NCBI RefSeq assembly: GCF_001613325.1
Contig: NZ_BDCD01000018.1
Coordinates: 247,411-311,410, forward strand
Reading direction: 5' to 3'
DNA: 64,000 bases
From: Nocardia yamanashiensis NBRC 100130
GTDB taxonomy: Bacteria; Actinomycetota; Actinomycetes; Mycobacteriales; Mycobacteriaceae
Part shown: piece after piece, positions 15,807 to 25,284 of the stretch
How the letters are laid out: each line of letters begins with the position of its first letter
Numbering within the stretch: position 1 is the stretch's first letter
Position numbers and translations under genes: made by a program
The notes under the pieces: model-generated
The model's input: only the letters and a program-made list of their open reading frames with translations
Told to the model about the DNA's origin: nothing
Database searches by the model: none

Positions 15807-18800
15807 CTATCGGATCGGGTCGGGTGGCAGGGATTCCGGATCGGGCGGGGGTTCGAAGTCGTCGGGCGGGGCCCAGTCCGGCAGGCCGGGGTGGGCGCGC
15901 AGGGAATCCACGTCGAGGGCACGGGATTCCGGGGATTCCGGGGACGGGGCATCGCGGCGCACCGGATCCGCACTCGGCGCCGGCTCCTCCCGCTCGGGGG
16001 CGTTGGTGCGGATGAGGTGTTCGAGTTCGGCCGGGCCGGGCAGATATTCGGGGGCGATGGTGCGGCCGGTGCGGACGTAATGGAAGGCCGCGTCGACCCG
16101 GTCCAGCAGCGCCGCCTCGGGCAGCCCGGTGCGCGCCGCCTCCAACCGTGCCCACGCCAGGCGGTACACGGCGAGCTGTACCGCCACCGAATCCGCTTCG
16201 GCCGCATTCGGTTCCGCGCCGGTCTTCCAGTCGACCACGGTCCAGCCGCCGTCCGGGCGCGGAAACACCGCATCCATGCGCCCGCGAATCACGGTGCCCG
16301 CCAGTGTGGTTTCGAACGACACCTCGACCTCGACCGGATTGCGATCGGCCCACTGCGAGGCCAGGAACGCCTCCTGCAACCGCATCAGCTCGGCGTCCCG
16401 GTCGGAGCCGTCGGCGGCGCCGGGCAATTCGTCGAACGCCAGCAGCCGGCCGGCCCCGAACCAGCGCTGCAGCCAGGCGTGGAAGGCGGTGCCGCGGCGG
16501 GTGAACGGGCTCGGCGGATACGGCAGCGGACGGCGCAGGCGCGCAGCGAGTTTCGCGGGATCGGAGCGCAGATCCACCAGCGAGGTGGCGGCCAGCTGTC
16601 CGGGCAGCTCCACCTCGCGCACCGCCTGTTCCGCGGCGAGATGCTCGGCGATCAGGGCATCGACGTCGGTCCCCCAGCCTTCCGGATCGTCGGCAGTGGC
16701 CGGGTCGAACTCCGCTGCCTCGCCCTCGTCCTCGTCAGGCAACCGAAGTGCCGGGCCGAAGTCGAATTCGGCTTGTTGCGGGCGGGCGGCCTCGCGGAGG
16801 GCGGCGAGGGCGCGTTTGACCAATTCCGCGCCCTCTTCCACGAATTCGCGGCGCGCGCCCAAGGGGTCGCGGGGCCATTCGGCGGTGGGCGGGTTGTCGG
16901 TGAAGGGGTTGGTGGTGTCGGGGAGGGGCGGGTCGTCCCAGCGGTCGATGCGGACGGCGCGGGCCAGGTCGGTGCCGGGGGTTTCGGTGGCCTGTTTCAG
17001 GTCGAGGAGGAAGTCGGAGGGGCCCTTGGGTTTCGAGCCGGTTTCGGCCCAGTGGTGGGCGGAGACCAGCAGGACGCGTTCGGTGCGGGTGAGGGCGACG
17101 TAGAAGAGGCGGCGTTCCTCGTCTATGCGGCGGCGGGCCAAGGCCTTCTTGTGTTCGTCGAGGGCGTGTTCGAGGTCGGCGCGGTCGTAGATGCCGGACA
17201 GGTCGAGGACGGGGACGCCTTCGCCCGCGCCGTCGTCCTGCTGGCGGTCGCCGCGCAGGCCGGTGGGGAGTTCGGCGAGCGCGCCCATCCAGGTGGTGGT
17301 GCCGGTGCCGGAGGGGAAGGTGCCCTCGACCACGTGCGGGACGGCGACCACCTCCCATTCCAGGCCCTTGGCGGCGTGCACGGTCAGGACCTGGACGCGG
17401 TCGTGGGCCACCTCGACCTCGCCGGGTTCCAGGCCGCCTTCGACTTCCTCGGCGGCGGTGAAGAAGTCGAGCAGGCCGGTGAGGGAGGAGCGGTGGTCGG
17501 CGGCGTAACCGGCGACGACGTCGGCGAAGGCGTCCAGGTGTTCGCGGCCGGCGGCGGCGTGGGCGCGGCGGGCCTGGGTTTCGACGCCGACGCCGATGGT
17601 GCGTTCCACATCGGCGACCAGTTCGGACAGGGGCTGGCCGCTGCGCTCGCGCAGGGCGGTGAGTTCCTGGCCGAGGGCCACGATGCGCGCGTAGCCCTCG
17701 GACGAATACTGGTCCACCGCACCGGGATCGGCGATGGCGTCGCCCAGCCCGGCCCGCTCGGACGGTTCGGGTGCGACCTCGCGCAGGGCCTCGTCCAGCG
17801 CCGCGGTGTCGCTGATCTCCTGCGCTGGTCCGCCCGGCCGCCGGATGGAGAGCTCCCGGGCGCGCCGCGACAGGGCCGCGATATCCGCTACGCCGATCCG
17901 CCACCGGGCTCCGGTGAGAATGCGCACCGCCGCGCTGCCCGCCGCCGGATCGGCGATCAAGCGCAGGGTGGCGACGATATCCGCTACCTCGGGGGTGTGC
18001 AGGAGTCCGCCCAGACCGACGATCTCCACCGGTAATCCGTGCTCCCGCAAGGCTTCCGCCAAAGGCGCGGCATCCGCATTGCGGCGCACCAGCACCGCCG
18101 AGGTCGGCGCGGGCTCGCCGGCGTCGGCCGCCGCCTCCCATTCGGCCGCGATCCGTTCCGCCACCCAATCCCGTTCCTGGGCAACGGTTTCCGCGAGCGC
18201 CAGTGCCACCACGCCGGGTGTCGCGTCCGGGCGCGGGCGCAGGGCGTCGACCGTCACCCCGCCGCTCTCGATCGCCTTGCGCCGCAAGGGATCCGCCACC
18301 AGGTTCGCCAGATCGAGAGCTTCCGGCGGGTTCCGCCAGCTGGTCAGCAGGGGCAGGATCGGGGCGGGCACCCCGGGCGATACCGGGAAATCGGTGGCGA
18401 AGCGCGGCAGATTCGCCGCGGACGCCCCGCGCCAGCCGTAGATCGACTGCATCGGGTCGCCGACCGCGGTCACCGCCAGCGGCTGTCCGGCCGAACCGGC
18501 AGGGGTGGAACCACCACCGGTCGCTCCGAACAGGGAGGAGAGCAATACGCGCTGTGCGTGGCCGGTGTCCTGGTATTCGTCGAGCAGAACCAGGCGGAAG
18601 CGGGTGCGTTCGGCCGCACCGACTTCCGGGTGGATAGAGGCGAGCCGGGCGGACAGGGACATCTGCGCGCCGAAGTCCAGTGCGCCGCGGCGGCGGAGTT
18701 CGTCGGCGAGGCGCTGCACCAAGGGCAGCAGGGTGACGCGTTCGTTCTGGACCTCGAGCAGATCCAGCAGTGCCTTCTTGGGGCCGCCCTTCTGCCGGGG

Positions 18801-19430
18801 TCCGGCCGGCAGCGTGTGGACCAGCCGGTCGAGTTCGCGGTGGGCGCTGGTCAATTGGTGCGGTTCGACGAGATGTTCGGCGAGCTGACCCGACAGCGCC
18901 AGCACGGCTTCGGTCACCGACACCGGACTGCGATCGGTATCGAGGTCACCGTCCCAGGTCGAAACGACGCGATAGGCCAGCTGCCAGAGCTGGGTCTGGG
19001 TGAGCAGCGTCGCGGTGGGTTCGACGGGCAGCAGCAGACCGTACTCGGTGAGCAGCCGGCCGGCGTAGGAGTGGTAGGTGCTGATCTCAGGTTCCGAACC
19101 GGTGAGCAGCGCGCGCAGGTGACCGGTCGGGTCGATGTCCCGCACGATCGGCGCCCCGGCCAGCCGGGCGAGCCGGGTGCGGATACGAGTCGTCAACTGC
19201 TGGGCGGCTTTTCGCGTGAAGGTGAGCCCCAGCACCTGCTCCGGCTCGACCAATCCATTGGCGACCATCCACACCACGCGAGCCGCCATGGTCTCGGTCT
19301 TGCCCGCCCCCGCACCCGCCACCACCAGCGTCGGCCCGGGTTCGGCCGCGATGACGGCAGCCTGTTCGTCGGTCGGCGTCGGCAACCCGAGCGCGGCGGC
19401 GAGCTGCTGGGGAGAAATCCGCTCCGTCAC
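15807..19430 (-). CDS. adnB: AdnB, motor-nuclease subunit of the AdnAB end-resection complex
   Basis: A 1207-residue UvrD-like helicase fused to a RecB-type nuclease. Walker A is AGAGAGKT (38-45 from this start). Other motor motifs are LLDEYQDT, GDPMQSIYGWRGA, VHAAKGLEWE and VALTRTERV. The nuclease motif VVDWKTG lies near the C-terminus, after which an acidic Pro-rich tail follows. With AdnA it forms the heterodimer that processes double-strand breaks in mycobacteria (Rv3201c), where AdnB is the driving motor. The GTG at 19430 has GGAG 9 bases upstream; a GTG at 19478 would add 16 residues. The gap to adnA is 148 bases. Confidence 0.93.
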   Translation of the reverse strand: MTERISPQQLAAALGLPTPTDEQAAVIAAEPGPTLVVAGAGAGKTETMAARVVWMVANGLVEPEQVLGLTFTRKAAQQLTTRIRTRLARLAGAPIVRDIDPTGHLRALLTGSEPEISTYHSYAGRLLTEYGLLLPVEPTATLLTQTQLWQLAYRVVSTWDGDLDTDRSPVSVTEAVLALSGQLAEHLVEPHQLTSAHRELDRLVHTLPAGPRQKGGPKKALLDLLEVQNERVTLLPLVQRLADELRRRGALDFGAQMSLSARLASIHPEVGAAERTRFRLVLLDEYQDTGHAQRVLLSSLFGATGGGSTPAGSAGQPLAVTAVGDPMQSIYGWRGASAANLPRFATDFPVSPGVPAPILPLLTSWRNPPEALDLANLVADPLRRKAIESGGVTVDALRPRPDATPGVVALALAETVAQERDWVAERIAAEWEAAADAGEPAPTSAVLVRRNADAAPLAEALREHGLPVEIVGLGGLLHTPEVADIVATLRLIADPAAGSAAVRILTGARWRIGVADIAALSRRARELSIRRPGGPAQEISDTAALDEALREVAPEPSERAGLGDAIADPGAVDQYSSEGYARIVALGQELTALRERSGQPLSELVADVERTIGVGVETQARRAHAAAGREHLDAFADVVAGYAADHRSSLTGLLDFFTAAEEVEGGLEPGEVEVAHDRVQVLTVHAAKGLEWEVVAVPHVVEGTFPSGTGTTTWMGALAELPTGLRGDRQQDDGAGEGVPVLDLSGIYDRADLEHALDEHKKALARRRIDEERRLFYVALTRTERVLLVSAHHWAETGSKPKGPSDFLLDLKQATETPGTDLARAVRIDRWDDPPLPDTTNPFTDNPPTAEWPRDPLGARREFVEEGAELVKRALAALREAARPQQAEFDFGPALRLPDEDEGEAAEFDPATADDPEGWGTDVDALIAEHLAAEQAVREVELPGQLAATSLVDLRSDPAKLAARLRRPLPYPPSPFTRRGTAFHAWLQRWFGAGRLLAFDELPGAADGSDRDAELMRLQEAFLASQWADRNPVEVEVSFETTLAGTVIRGRMDAVFPRPDGGWTVVDWKTGAEPNAAEADSVAVQLAVYRLAWARLEAARTGLPEAALLDRVDAAFHYVRTGRTIAPEYLPGPAELEHLIRTNAPEREEPAPSADPVRRDAPSPESPESRALDVDSLRAHPGLPDWAPPDDFEPPPDPESLPPDPIR

Positions 19431-19578
19431 CGCGACGACTCCGCGCGGCCGCACGTCGCGAAGGTCCGCCGCGGCCACCCGCCCGCGGCATCCGCGAAGC
19501 TGAGCCGCGCTGCCGCGACATCCACGGCGCGACCGGCGCCCGCGGCGCAGGGCCGGGGCGACCGGGGGTGGGACGACT

Positions 19579-22500
19579 TCACTCGTCCGTCACCTGCCGT
19601 CCGGTGTCCTGGACGGGGCAGCTGCCGGCGACTTTGCAATGGCGGCAGCCGTCGTTGCGCATGGCCAGGTAGCTGGGGCCTTTGGAGGAGTCGGCGGCGT
19701 CGTGGATGACGGTGCGCCAGTTGTCGATTCCGTCGGAGTCGAGGGTGGATTGCAGGCGCTGGGTGGCGCCTTCCTTGGCGTTGGGTTTGGCGACGTAGAC
19801 CAGGCGGGCGCCGCCGGGGTCGCCTTCGCCCAGAGCGCCGGAGGCGGCGGCCACCTGGTAGGTGGCGAGCTGGGCGTGGTCTTCGGCGGCCTGTTTGGAG
19901 ATGGGGGTCTTGCCGGTTTTGACGTCGATGATGACGAAGCGGCCCATGGCGTCGCGTTCGACGCGGTCGACGCGGCCGGAGATGCGGACCGGATGGCCGT
20001 CGGGGGTGCGGGGCGGGAGGGTGAGGTCGACGGGGACTTCGACGCCGATGGCGGTGAGTTCGTCGCGGGTATTGCGCAGCCAGGCCAGGAAGGTGTCGAC
20101 CATGGTCTCGGTGCGGCGCAATTCGGCTCGCGAGTACCAGTTCTCGCCGTCGCGGGCGGTGGGGTCGATCTTCTTCCAGGCCTTGGCGAGGGCCTGTTTG
20201 ACCTGGGCCTCGTCGACCTGACCGGCGAGGGCCTGGACCAGGGTGTGCACCAGATTGCCCTTGAGGGCGTGCGGGTTGTCGCCGTCGCCGCCGCCGTGGC
20301 GTTCCAGCGCCCAGCGCAGCGGGCAGGTCTTGAGCTGTTCGACGGTGGACGGGGACAGGGCGATGGCGCCGTCGGCGCTGTCCCACAGCGGGTTCGTGGA
20401 GGACAGTTCGGCGGTGCCGTACCAGTCGCCGGGATGCGCCCCGCGCACGCCCGCGTCGGCCAGCCGGGCGAGTTGATGGGCCGCGCGGGTGCGGCGTTCC
20501 GGGGTGGTTTCGGGATCGCAAGCCACGGAACGCAATTCGGCGATGAGGGCGTGCATGGCGAGCGCCCGGCCGGGATCGACCGGCGGCGGGATCTTGCCGG
20601 GCTGCCCGTCGGCGGCATCGGCGTCGAGTTCGGCGAGGAAACGCGAGGGCACCAGATCCTGGTCGCCGGTGACGGATTCGACGGCGGTGACCAGCAGCGA
20701 GCGTTGCGCGCGGCCGCACGCCACCAGCAGCAGCCGCCGTTCTTCGGCGAGCAGCGGGGCGGCGCGGCTCACCCGCTCACCGGTATCCCCCACTCCGGCA
20801 AGCAGATCCACCAGATCCTCGACGCCGAGCAGGCTGCCGCGCGGCCGCAGGTTCGGCCAGATCCCCTCCTGCACGGCGGCGACCGCCACCGTGTCCCATT
20901 CGCGCCCGGCGGCGGCGTGCGCGCTGCAAATGGTGACCGCCGCACCCGGATCGGTATGCGGCGCATTGTCCTGTGGAATCTCCTGCTGCTCCAGGTATTC
21001 CACGAAGCCTTCGATGGTGGCGCGCGGCAGCCGGTCCACATACGCGGCCGCCGCCTCGAACAGCCCCACCACCGCGTCCAGGTCACGATCGGCCTGCATC
21101 CCGACCGCTCCCCCGCGCTCGGACTGCCCCACCCAGCGCCGCTCCAGGGTGGAGCCGGTCCAGATCCCCCACATCACGTCTTCGAGCCCGCCGCCTTCGC
21201 GCCGCTTCTTCCGCGCCCGCCCCAGCGCCTTCAACACCCGCCGCAGCGGTGCGGCCTCCACATCGGTGAGCCGCTCCAGAATCACCCGATTCCCATTGCC
21301 CACCAGCAGATCCCGCAGAATCTCGGCCGACGACCGATCCAGATCCGCATACCGATCCGCCGCCTCGGCCGCGGCCTCCCCGGCCCTTGCCGAATCCGCC
21401 ACGACCCGGGCCGCAATGGCCGTATCCCCTTCGGCCGCAGCCGATCCCGGCAGCGGTTCGTCCCCGTCCGCCTCCGTGACCTCCCGCTCCGGATAGCCGA
21501 GTTCCAGCACGGTCCGCCGAATACCGCGCCGCAACCGCCGCAGGCTGATCTGATCCGCCCCGCCCAGCGGCCCCGCCAGCAGATCCAGCGCATCGTCCGC
21601 GCTGAACTCGATCGGCCGCGGATGCCGCACGGCCGTCGGATCACCCGCCGTGACCGCCCGCAGCGCCGACAGCATCCACGCCGCCCCGCGCCGCCGCGCC
21701 AGCGGCACCTCGGCCGGCGGCTGCCGCACCGGCACCCCGGCCGCGAGCAGCGCGCGCCGCAGCGGAGCCAGCGACAGCGGCACCGATCGCACGATCACCG
21801 CCATCCGAGACCACGGCACCCCGTGCGAAAGATGCGCCCGCCGCAGATGATCCGCGATCAGCGCAGCCTCCTTGGCGGGCGTCGTCAGCACCTGCACCCG
21901 CACTTCCCCCGCGAAAGGCTCTCCCTCCCAATCGATTCGGTCCACCTCTTCCGGCGGTTCCACCCCATCCCCGGGGGCGATATCCGAGATGAAATCGGTC
22001 GTGGCGGGTGGGGTGCGGTGGCGGCCGGCGCCGGGGAGCCGGGCGGTGATGCGGGAGATGACCTCCTGGATGGCCGGAGCGCCGCGGTGGTTGTGGCGCA
22101 GGGTGATTCGGTGATCGGCGGGGGTGTCGAGGTCGGCGGCGAAGCGGGCGTCGGCGCCGCGGAAGGTGAAGACGGATTGGTCGGGGTCGGCGGCGATGAC
22201 GGTGGTCGCGCCGCCGCTGCCGAGGGCGCGGACGAGCTGGGCGGCGTGCGGGTCGAGATGCTGGGCGTCGTCGACCAGGAGGGTGTGCAGGCGGTCGCGT
22301 TCGGCGATCAGGAGTTCGGGGTCGGCGGCGAGGGCTTCGAGGGCGGCGGTGACGAGTTCGGCGGCGTCCAGGGCGGGGGCGCTGGCTTCGGGCACATCCA
22401 TGCCGACCGACCAGCGCAGCAGCTGGATCTGTTCGTAGCGCTCGAAGAAGCGGCCGGCGGCGACCCATTCCGCCCGGCGGTGGATGCGGCCGAGTTCCAC

Positions 22501-23091
22501 CAGGTCTTCGGGACCGAGGCCGCGTTCGGTGGCGCGCAGCATGAGATCGCGCAGCTGTTCGGCGAACCCGGCGGCGGGCAGCGCGGGATGCAGGCGCTCG
22601 GGCCAGCCGGCGGCGCCGTCGAGCAGATCGCCGCGCAACATCTCGCGAATCACGATGTCCTGTTCGGAACCGGTGAGCAGCCGGGGCGGCGGATTGCCGC
22701 GTGCGGTGGCGAAGCCGCGCAGCAGGCCGAACGCGTAGGAGTGCAGGGTGCGGACCAGCGGGCCGCGGGTGGCGCCGGGCACCCCGCCGAGTTCGGGATC
22801 GGCGGCGGCGATGCGGGCGGTGACGGCATTGCGGACGGCGGTGGCGGCGCGCTTGGTGTAGGTGAGCAGCAGCACGGATTCCGGATCGGCCCCGGCCAGG
22901 ATGCGCGCGGCGGCCAGATCCACCAGCAGCGCGGTCTTGCCGGTCCCGGGCCCGCCGAGCACCTGCCAGGGCCGCCAGCCGGGATCGGGCAGGGTGTCGG
23001 CGAACAGCGGCGCGATAGCGGCGTCCCACTCCCGGGGACGGGAGACCGCCTCGGCCCGGCGCACCAATTGCACCGAGCTATCCGATCGCAT
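19579..23091 (-). CDS. adnA: AdnA, motor-nuclease subunit of the AdnAB end-resection complex
   Basis: A 1170-residue partner of AdnB. Walker A is GGPGTGKT (46-53). The Walker B position reads LLVDDAQHLD, the divergent form usual in AdnA, and later motifs include AADPDQSVFTFRGA. The RecB-type nuclease motif is IIDVKTGKT. Cysteines in LKTCPLRW and in the late CRHCKVAGSCP are placed like the Fe-S staple of AddB/AdnA nucleases. In mycobacteria AdnA ATPase is not the main motor, but its nuclease cuts the 5' strand. The start is the ATG at 23091 (a GTG lies directly before it). It is divergent from the lipV-like gene. Confidence 0.93.
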   Translation of the reverse strand: MRSDSSVQLVRRAEAVSRPREWDAAIAPLFADTLPDPGWRPWQVLGGPGTGKTALLVDLAAARILAGADPESVLLLTYTKRAATAVRNAVTARIAAADPELGGVPGATRGPLVRTLHSYAFGLLRGFATARGNPPPRLLTGSEQDIVIREMLRGDLLDGAAGWPERLHPALPAAGFAEQLRDLMLRATERGLGPEDLVELGRIHRRAEWVAAGRFFERYEQIQLLRWSVGMDVPEASAPALDAAELVTAALEALAADPELLIAERDRLHTLLVDDAQHLDPHAAQLVRALGSGGATTVIAADPDQSVFTFRGADARFAADLDTPADHRITLRHNHRGAPAIQEVISRITARLPGAGRHRTPPATTDFISDIAPGDGVEPPEEVDRIDWEGEPFAGEVRVQVLTTPAKEAALIADHLRRAHLSHGVPWSRMAVIVRSVPLSLAPLRRALLAAGVPVRQPPAEVPLARRRGAAWMLSALRAVTAGDPTAVRHPRPIEFSADDALDLLAGPLGGADQISLRRLRRGIRRTVLELGYPEREVTEADGDEPLPGSAAAEGDTAIAARVVADSARAGEAAAEAADRYADLDRSSAEILRDLLVGNGNRVILERLTDVEAAPLRRVLKALGRARKKRREGGGLEDVMWGIWTGSTLERRWVGQSERGGAVGMQADRDLDAVVGLFEAAAAYVDRLPRATIEGFVEYLEQQEIPQDNAPHTDPGAAVTICSAHAAAGREWDTVAVAAVQEGIWPNLRPRGSLLGVEDLVDLLAGVGDTGERVSRAAPLLAEERRLLLVACGRAQRSLLVTAVESVTGDQDLVPSRFLAELDADAADGQPGKIPPPVDPGRALAMHALIAELRSVACDPETTPERRTRAAHQLARLADAGVRGAHPGDWYGTAELSSTNPLWDSADGAIALSPSTVEQLKTCPLRWALERHGGGDGDNPHALKGNLVHTLVQALAGQVDEAQVKQALAKAWKKIDPTARDGENWYSRAELRRTETMVDTFLAWLRNTRDELTAIGVEVPVDLTLPPRTPDGHPVRISGRVDRVERDAMGRFVIIDVKTGKTPISKQAAEDHAQLATYQVAAASGALGEGDPGGARLVYVAKPNAKEGATQRLQSTLDSDGIDNWRTVIHDAADSSKGPSYLAMRNDGCRHCKVAGSCPVQDTGRQVTDE

Positions 23092-23206
23092 CACGTCGGC
23101 TATTTCAACAGATCGCCCCGACAGGTTTCGTTTGCCATGAGTTGTCCGTGCCGCCGATCACAGGGCAGCGGGTGTTCATGTCCGGCGCAGGCAGCAGAAT
23201 GGGCGC

Positions 23207-23992
23207 GTGTCCGATCTTCATATTCATCGCTTCGGTCCTTCGACCGGTCCGGTGGTGCTGGCATTGCACGGGCTGACCGGTCACGGCCGACGCTGGCGGG
23301 CGCTGGCCGACGAGTATCTGTCCGACCTGCGGATTATCGCTCCGGATCTGCGGGGGCACGGGAGGTCGCCCGGCGTGCCGCCGTGGGATTTCGAAACCGT
23401 CGCCGATGATCTCGCCGAACTGCTGAAAGCCGAGACGAGCGAACCCGCGGTGGTGCTCGGGCATTCGTTCGGCGCGGCCGCCGGGGTGCATCTGGCGCAT
23501 CGGTATCCGGAGTTGGTGCGCGGGCTGGCGCTGCTGGATCCGGCGATCGGGCTGGACGCGGAATTCATGCTGCACATCGCGAATTCCATGCTGGAGCACC
23601 CGGATTACGCCGATGTGGAGCAGGCGCGCCGCGACAAGCTGGAGACCGCGTGGGCGGAGGTGGACCCGGAGCTGCTCGCCGACGAACTGGCCGAGCATCT
23701 GGTGCCCACCGCGAACGGCCGCGTGGGCTGGCGGCTGGCCATGCCCGCGATCATCGCCTTCTGGGGTCAGCTGGCCCGCGATTTCGTGCTGCCCCCGGCG
23801 CACCTGCCGACGGTGCTGGTGCAGGCCATGCGGGTGGATCCACCGTTCGTCACGCCCGCGTTCCGGGCCGCGCTCGCCGACCGGCTCGGCGACAATCTGA
23901 CCGTGCGCGAATTCGATTGCGATCACATGGTCGCCCAATCCCGTCCCGCCCCGACCGCCGCACTGCTGCGCGAACTGCTCGGCGGGCTCTGA
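23207..23992 (+). CDS. Alpha/beta-hydrolase (LipV-like, Rv3203 type)
   Basis: A 261-residue soluble hydrolase. The oxyanion segment HGLTGHGRRW (21-30), the DLRGHGRS turn, the nucleophile elbow GHSFG (Ser87) and a late DHMVAQS carrying the likely catalytic His are all visible. Rv3203 is annotated as a lipase in M. tuberculosis; the substrate here is not known. The GTG at 23207 follows a -10-like CAGAAT by 6 bases, which suggests a leaderless transcript. Its stop overlaps the next start as TGATG, so it is translationally coupled to the alkyltransferase-like gene. Confidence 0.88.
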   Translation: MSDLHIHRFGPSTGPVVLALHGLTGHGRRWRALADEYLSDLRIIAPDLRGHGRSPGVPPWDFETVADDLAELLKAETSEPAVVLGHSFGAAAGVHLAHRYPELVRGLALLDPAIGLDAEFMLHIANSMLEHPDYADVEQARRDKLETAWAEVDPELLADELAEHLVPTANGRVGWRLAMPAIIAFWGQLARDFVLPPAHLPTVLVQAMRVDPPFVTPAFRAALADRLGDNLTVREFDCDHMVAQSRPAPTAALLRELLGGL

Positions 23993-24288
23993 TGCCGACC
24001 TCCGACGCCGATATCGAGCGGGTGCGCGAACTGGTGGCCGCCATTCCACCCGGGCGAGTCGCCACCTACGGCGATATCGCGGCCGCCGCGGGCCTGTCCA
24101 CGCCGCGTACGGTCGGCTGGATCATGCGCACCGATTCCGCCGATCTGCCCTGGCATCGGGTGCTGCGCGCCGACGGCACTCCGGCGCCGCATCTCGCGCA
24201 CCGGCAATTGCGGCAGCTGGCCGCGGAGGGCTGTCCGCTCGCGGGCGATCGCGTCGACTTGCGCAGGGCGCGTTTCGTTTTCGATTGA
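23992..24288 (+). CDS. Alkyltransferase-like protein (ATL), MGMT homologue without the acceptor Cys
   Basis: A 98-residue protein equal to the DNA-binding domain of O6-alkylguanine-DNA alkyltransferases. The GRVATYGDIAAAAG segment gives the helix-turn-helix. The active-site PCHRV is replaced by PWHRV (Trp54), the defining change of ATL proteins, which bind alkylated guanine and hand it to nucleotide excision repair rather than reversing it. It corresponds to Rv3204. The 1-base overlap with the preceding hydrolase shows coupled translation. It closes the block of conserved mycobacterial order. Confidence 0.92.
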   Translation: MPTSDADIERVRELVAAIPPGRVATYGDIAAAAGLSTPRTVGWIMRTDSADLPWHRVLRADGTPAPHLAHRQLRQLAAEGCPLAGDRVDLRRARFVFD

Positions 24289-24291
24289 CGC

Positions 24292-25104
24292 CTACTTCCG
24301 GCGGGTGCACTTCCGGCCGATTTCGGCGGGAATCCCGAGGAAGATCTTGATGTGTTCGGAGTGCGCCACCGAATCGACCCGGAACATCTGCGCCACGATG
24401 GTGTGCCGCGTCCCGGACTCCGGATCGCGCAACCGCATCCGCGCCCCTTCCCGCCCGTAGGTGACGATGCCCTCGTCCCAGTATCGGCAGAACAGTTCGT
24501 ACTGGCCGAGTTCGGCGAGAAACGCGACCGAGGACGCGGTATCGCCGGAACTGGCGATGAGGCCGCGCAGCCAGTGCACGCTGAGCCGGACCTCCTGCTC
24601 CCATTCCGGCAGCACCCGCCGGGCCTGGACATTGCCCAGCAGCCAGTGCAGGACATTGCCGTCGCGGACCTGTCCGGGGAAGGCGCGGGTATAACTTTCG
24701 TTGTACGCCAGCAGATTCCAGTGGGTATCGAGATAGGCGGCGAGATTCGGCTCGTGCAGATGCAGGGCGTCCACCATTTCTTCGGTGATCTCGCCGCGTA
24801 ACTCGTCGACGCTGGGATAGTCCGGGGCGCCCAAACCGGCCAGATCATTGAGATGCCGGTGTTCGACCGGGGAGAGCGGGCCGACCAGATCCAGGTAGCG
24901 GACCAGCGCGCGCAGCACCTCGCGGGTGGGGCGTTCGCGATTGCCGTTCTCCAAATGCGTGATGTAACTGGCGCTTACGCCCGCGTTGAAGGCCAGGCGC
25001 TCGCGGGATATCCGGCGGGCGTCGCGCAGTCGGCGCAACTGCTTACCCAAGGTCGGTGGTTGTAGATTTCCGGGTCTTTGGACGCACTCTGCAATCGGTG
25101 CCAT
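24292..25104 (-). CDS. XRE-family regulator with MmyB-like ligand-binding domain (paralog 1)
   Basis: A 270-residue regulator. Residues 19-75 hold the helix-turn-helix with RERLAFNAGVSASYITHLEN. The rest matches the MmyB-like PAS-type domain, including ALHLHEPNLAAYLDTHWNLLAYN and VHWLRGLIASSGDTA. The ATG at 25104 was chosen because AGGAG lies 6 bases upstream. It ends 3 bases from the ATL stop. Two close paralogs occur at 35280-36083 and 44628-45413. Such proteins in actinomycetes commonly control neighbouring dehydrogenase or metabolite genes; a target is not evident here. Confidence 0.85.
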   Translation of the reverse strand: MAPIAECVQRPGNLQPPTLGKQLRRLRDARRISRERLAFNAGVSASYITHLENGNRERPTREVLRALVRYLDLVGPLSPVEHRHLNDLAGLGAPDYPSVDELRGEITEEMVDALHLHEPNLAAYLDTHWNLLAYNESYTRAFPGQVRDGNVLHWLLGNVQARRVLPEWEQEVRLSVHWLRGLIASSGDTASSVAFLAELGQYELFCRYWDEGIVTYGREGARMRLRDPESGTRHTIVAQMFRVDSVAHSEHIKIFLGIPAEIGRKCTRRK

Positions 25105-25284
25105 CGGTGCTCCTCGCTGTCCTGGTTTTCCTACTCGATTTAGGACAAGGTAATTCATTGCGAGCCTATCCATCTCATTGCGGTGACCGCATGGCAAGGG
25201 ATTGTGACTTCGAACTCCACAGGGGTACAACGGATTACATAGATTGCGCTGAGTTTGCCAAAAGCTCTCCGATCATCTTTCGGA

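Noticed and set aside
14493..18035. Plus-strand open frame of 1180 codons
   Set aside because: It is antisense to nudC, the K+ channel and adnB, all of which have complete motifs. Its Gly/Ala/Arg/Gln composition is the usual high-GC shadow.
19639..23409. Plus-strand open frame of 1256 codons
   Set aside because: Antisense to adnA, low-complexity composition, and runs into the start of the lipV-like gene in another frame.
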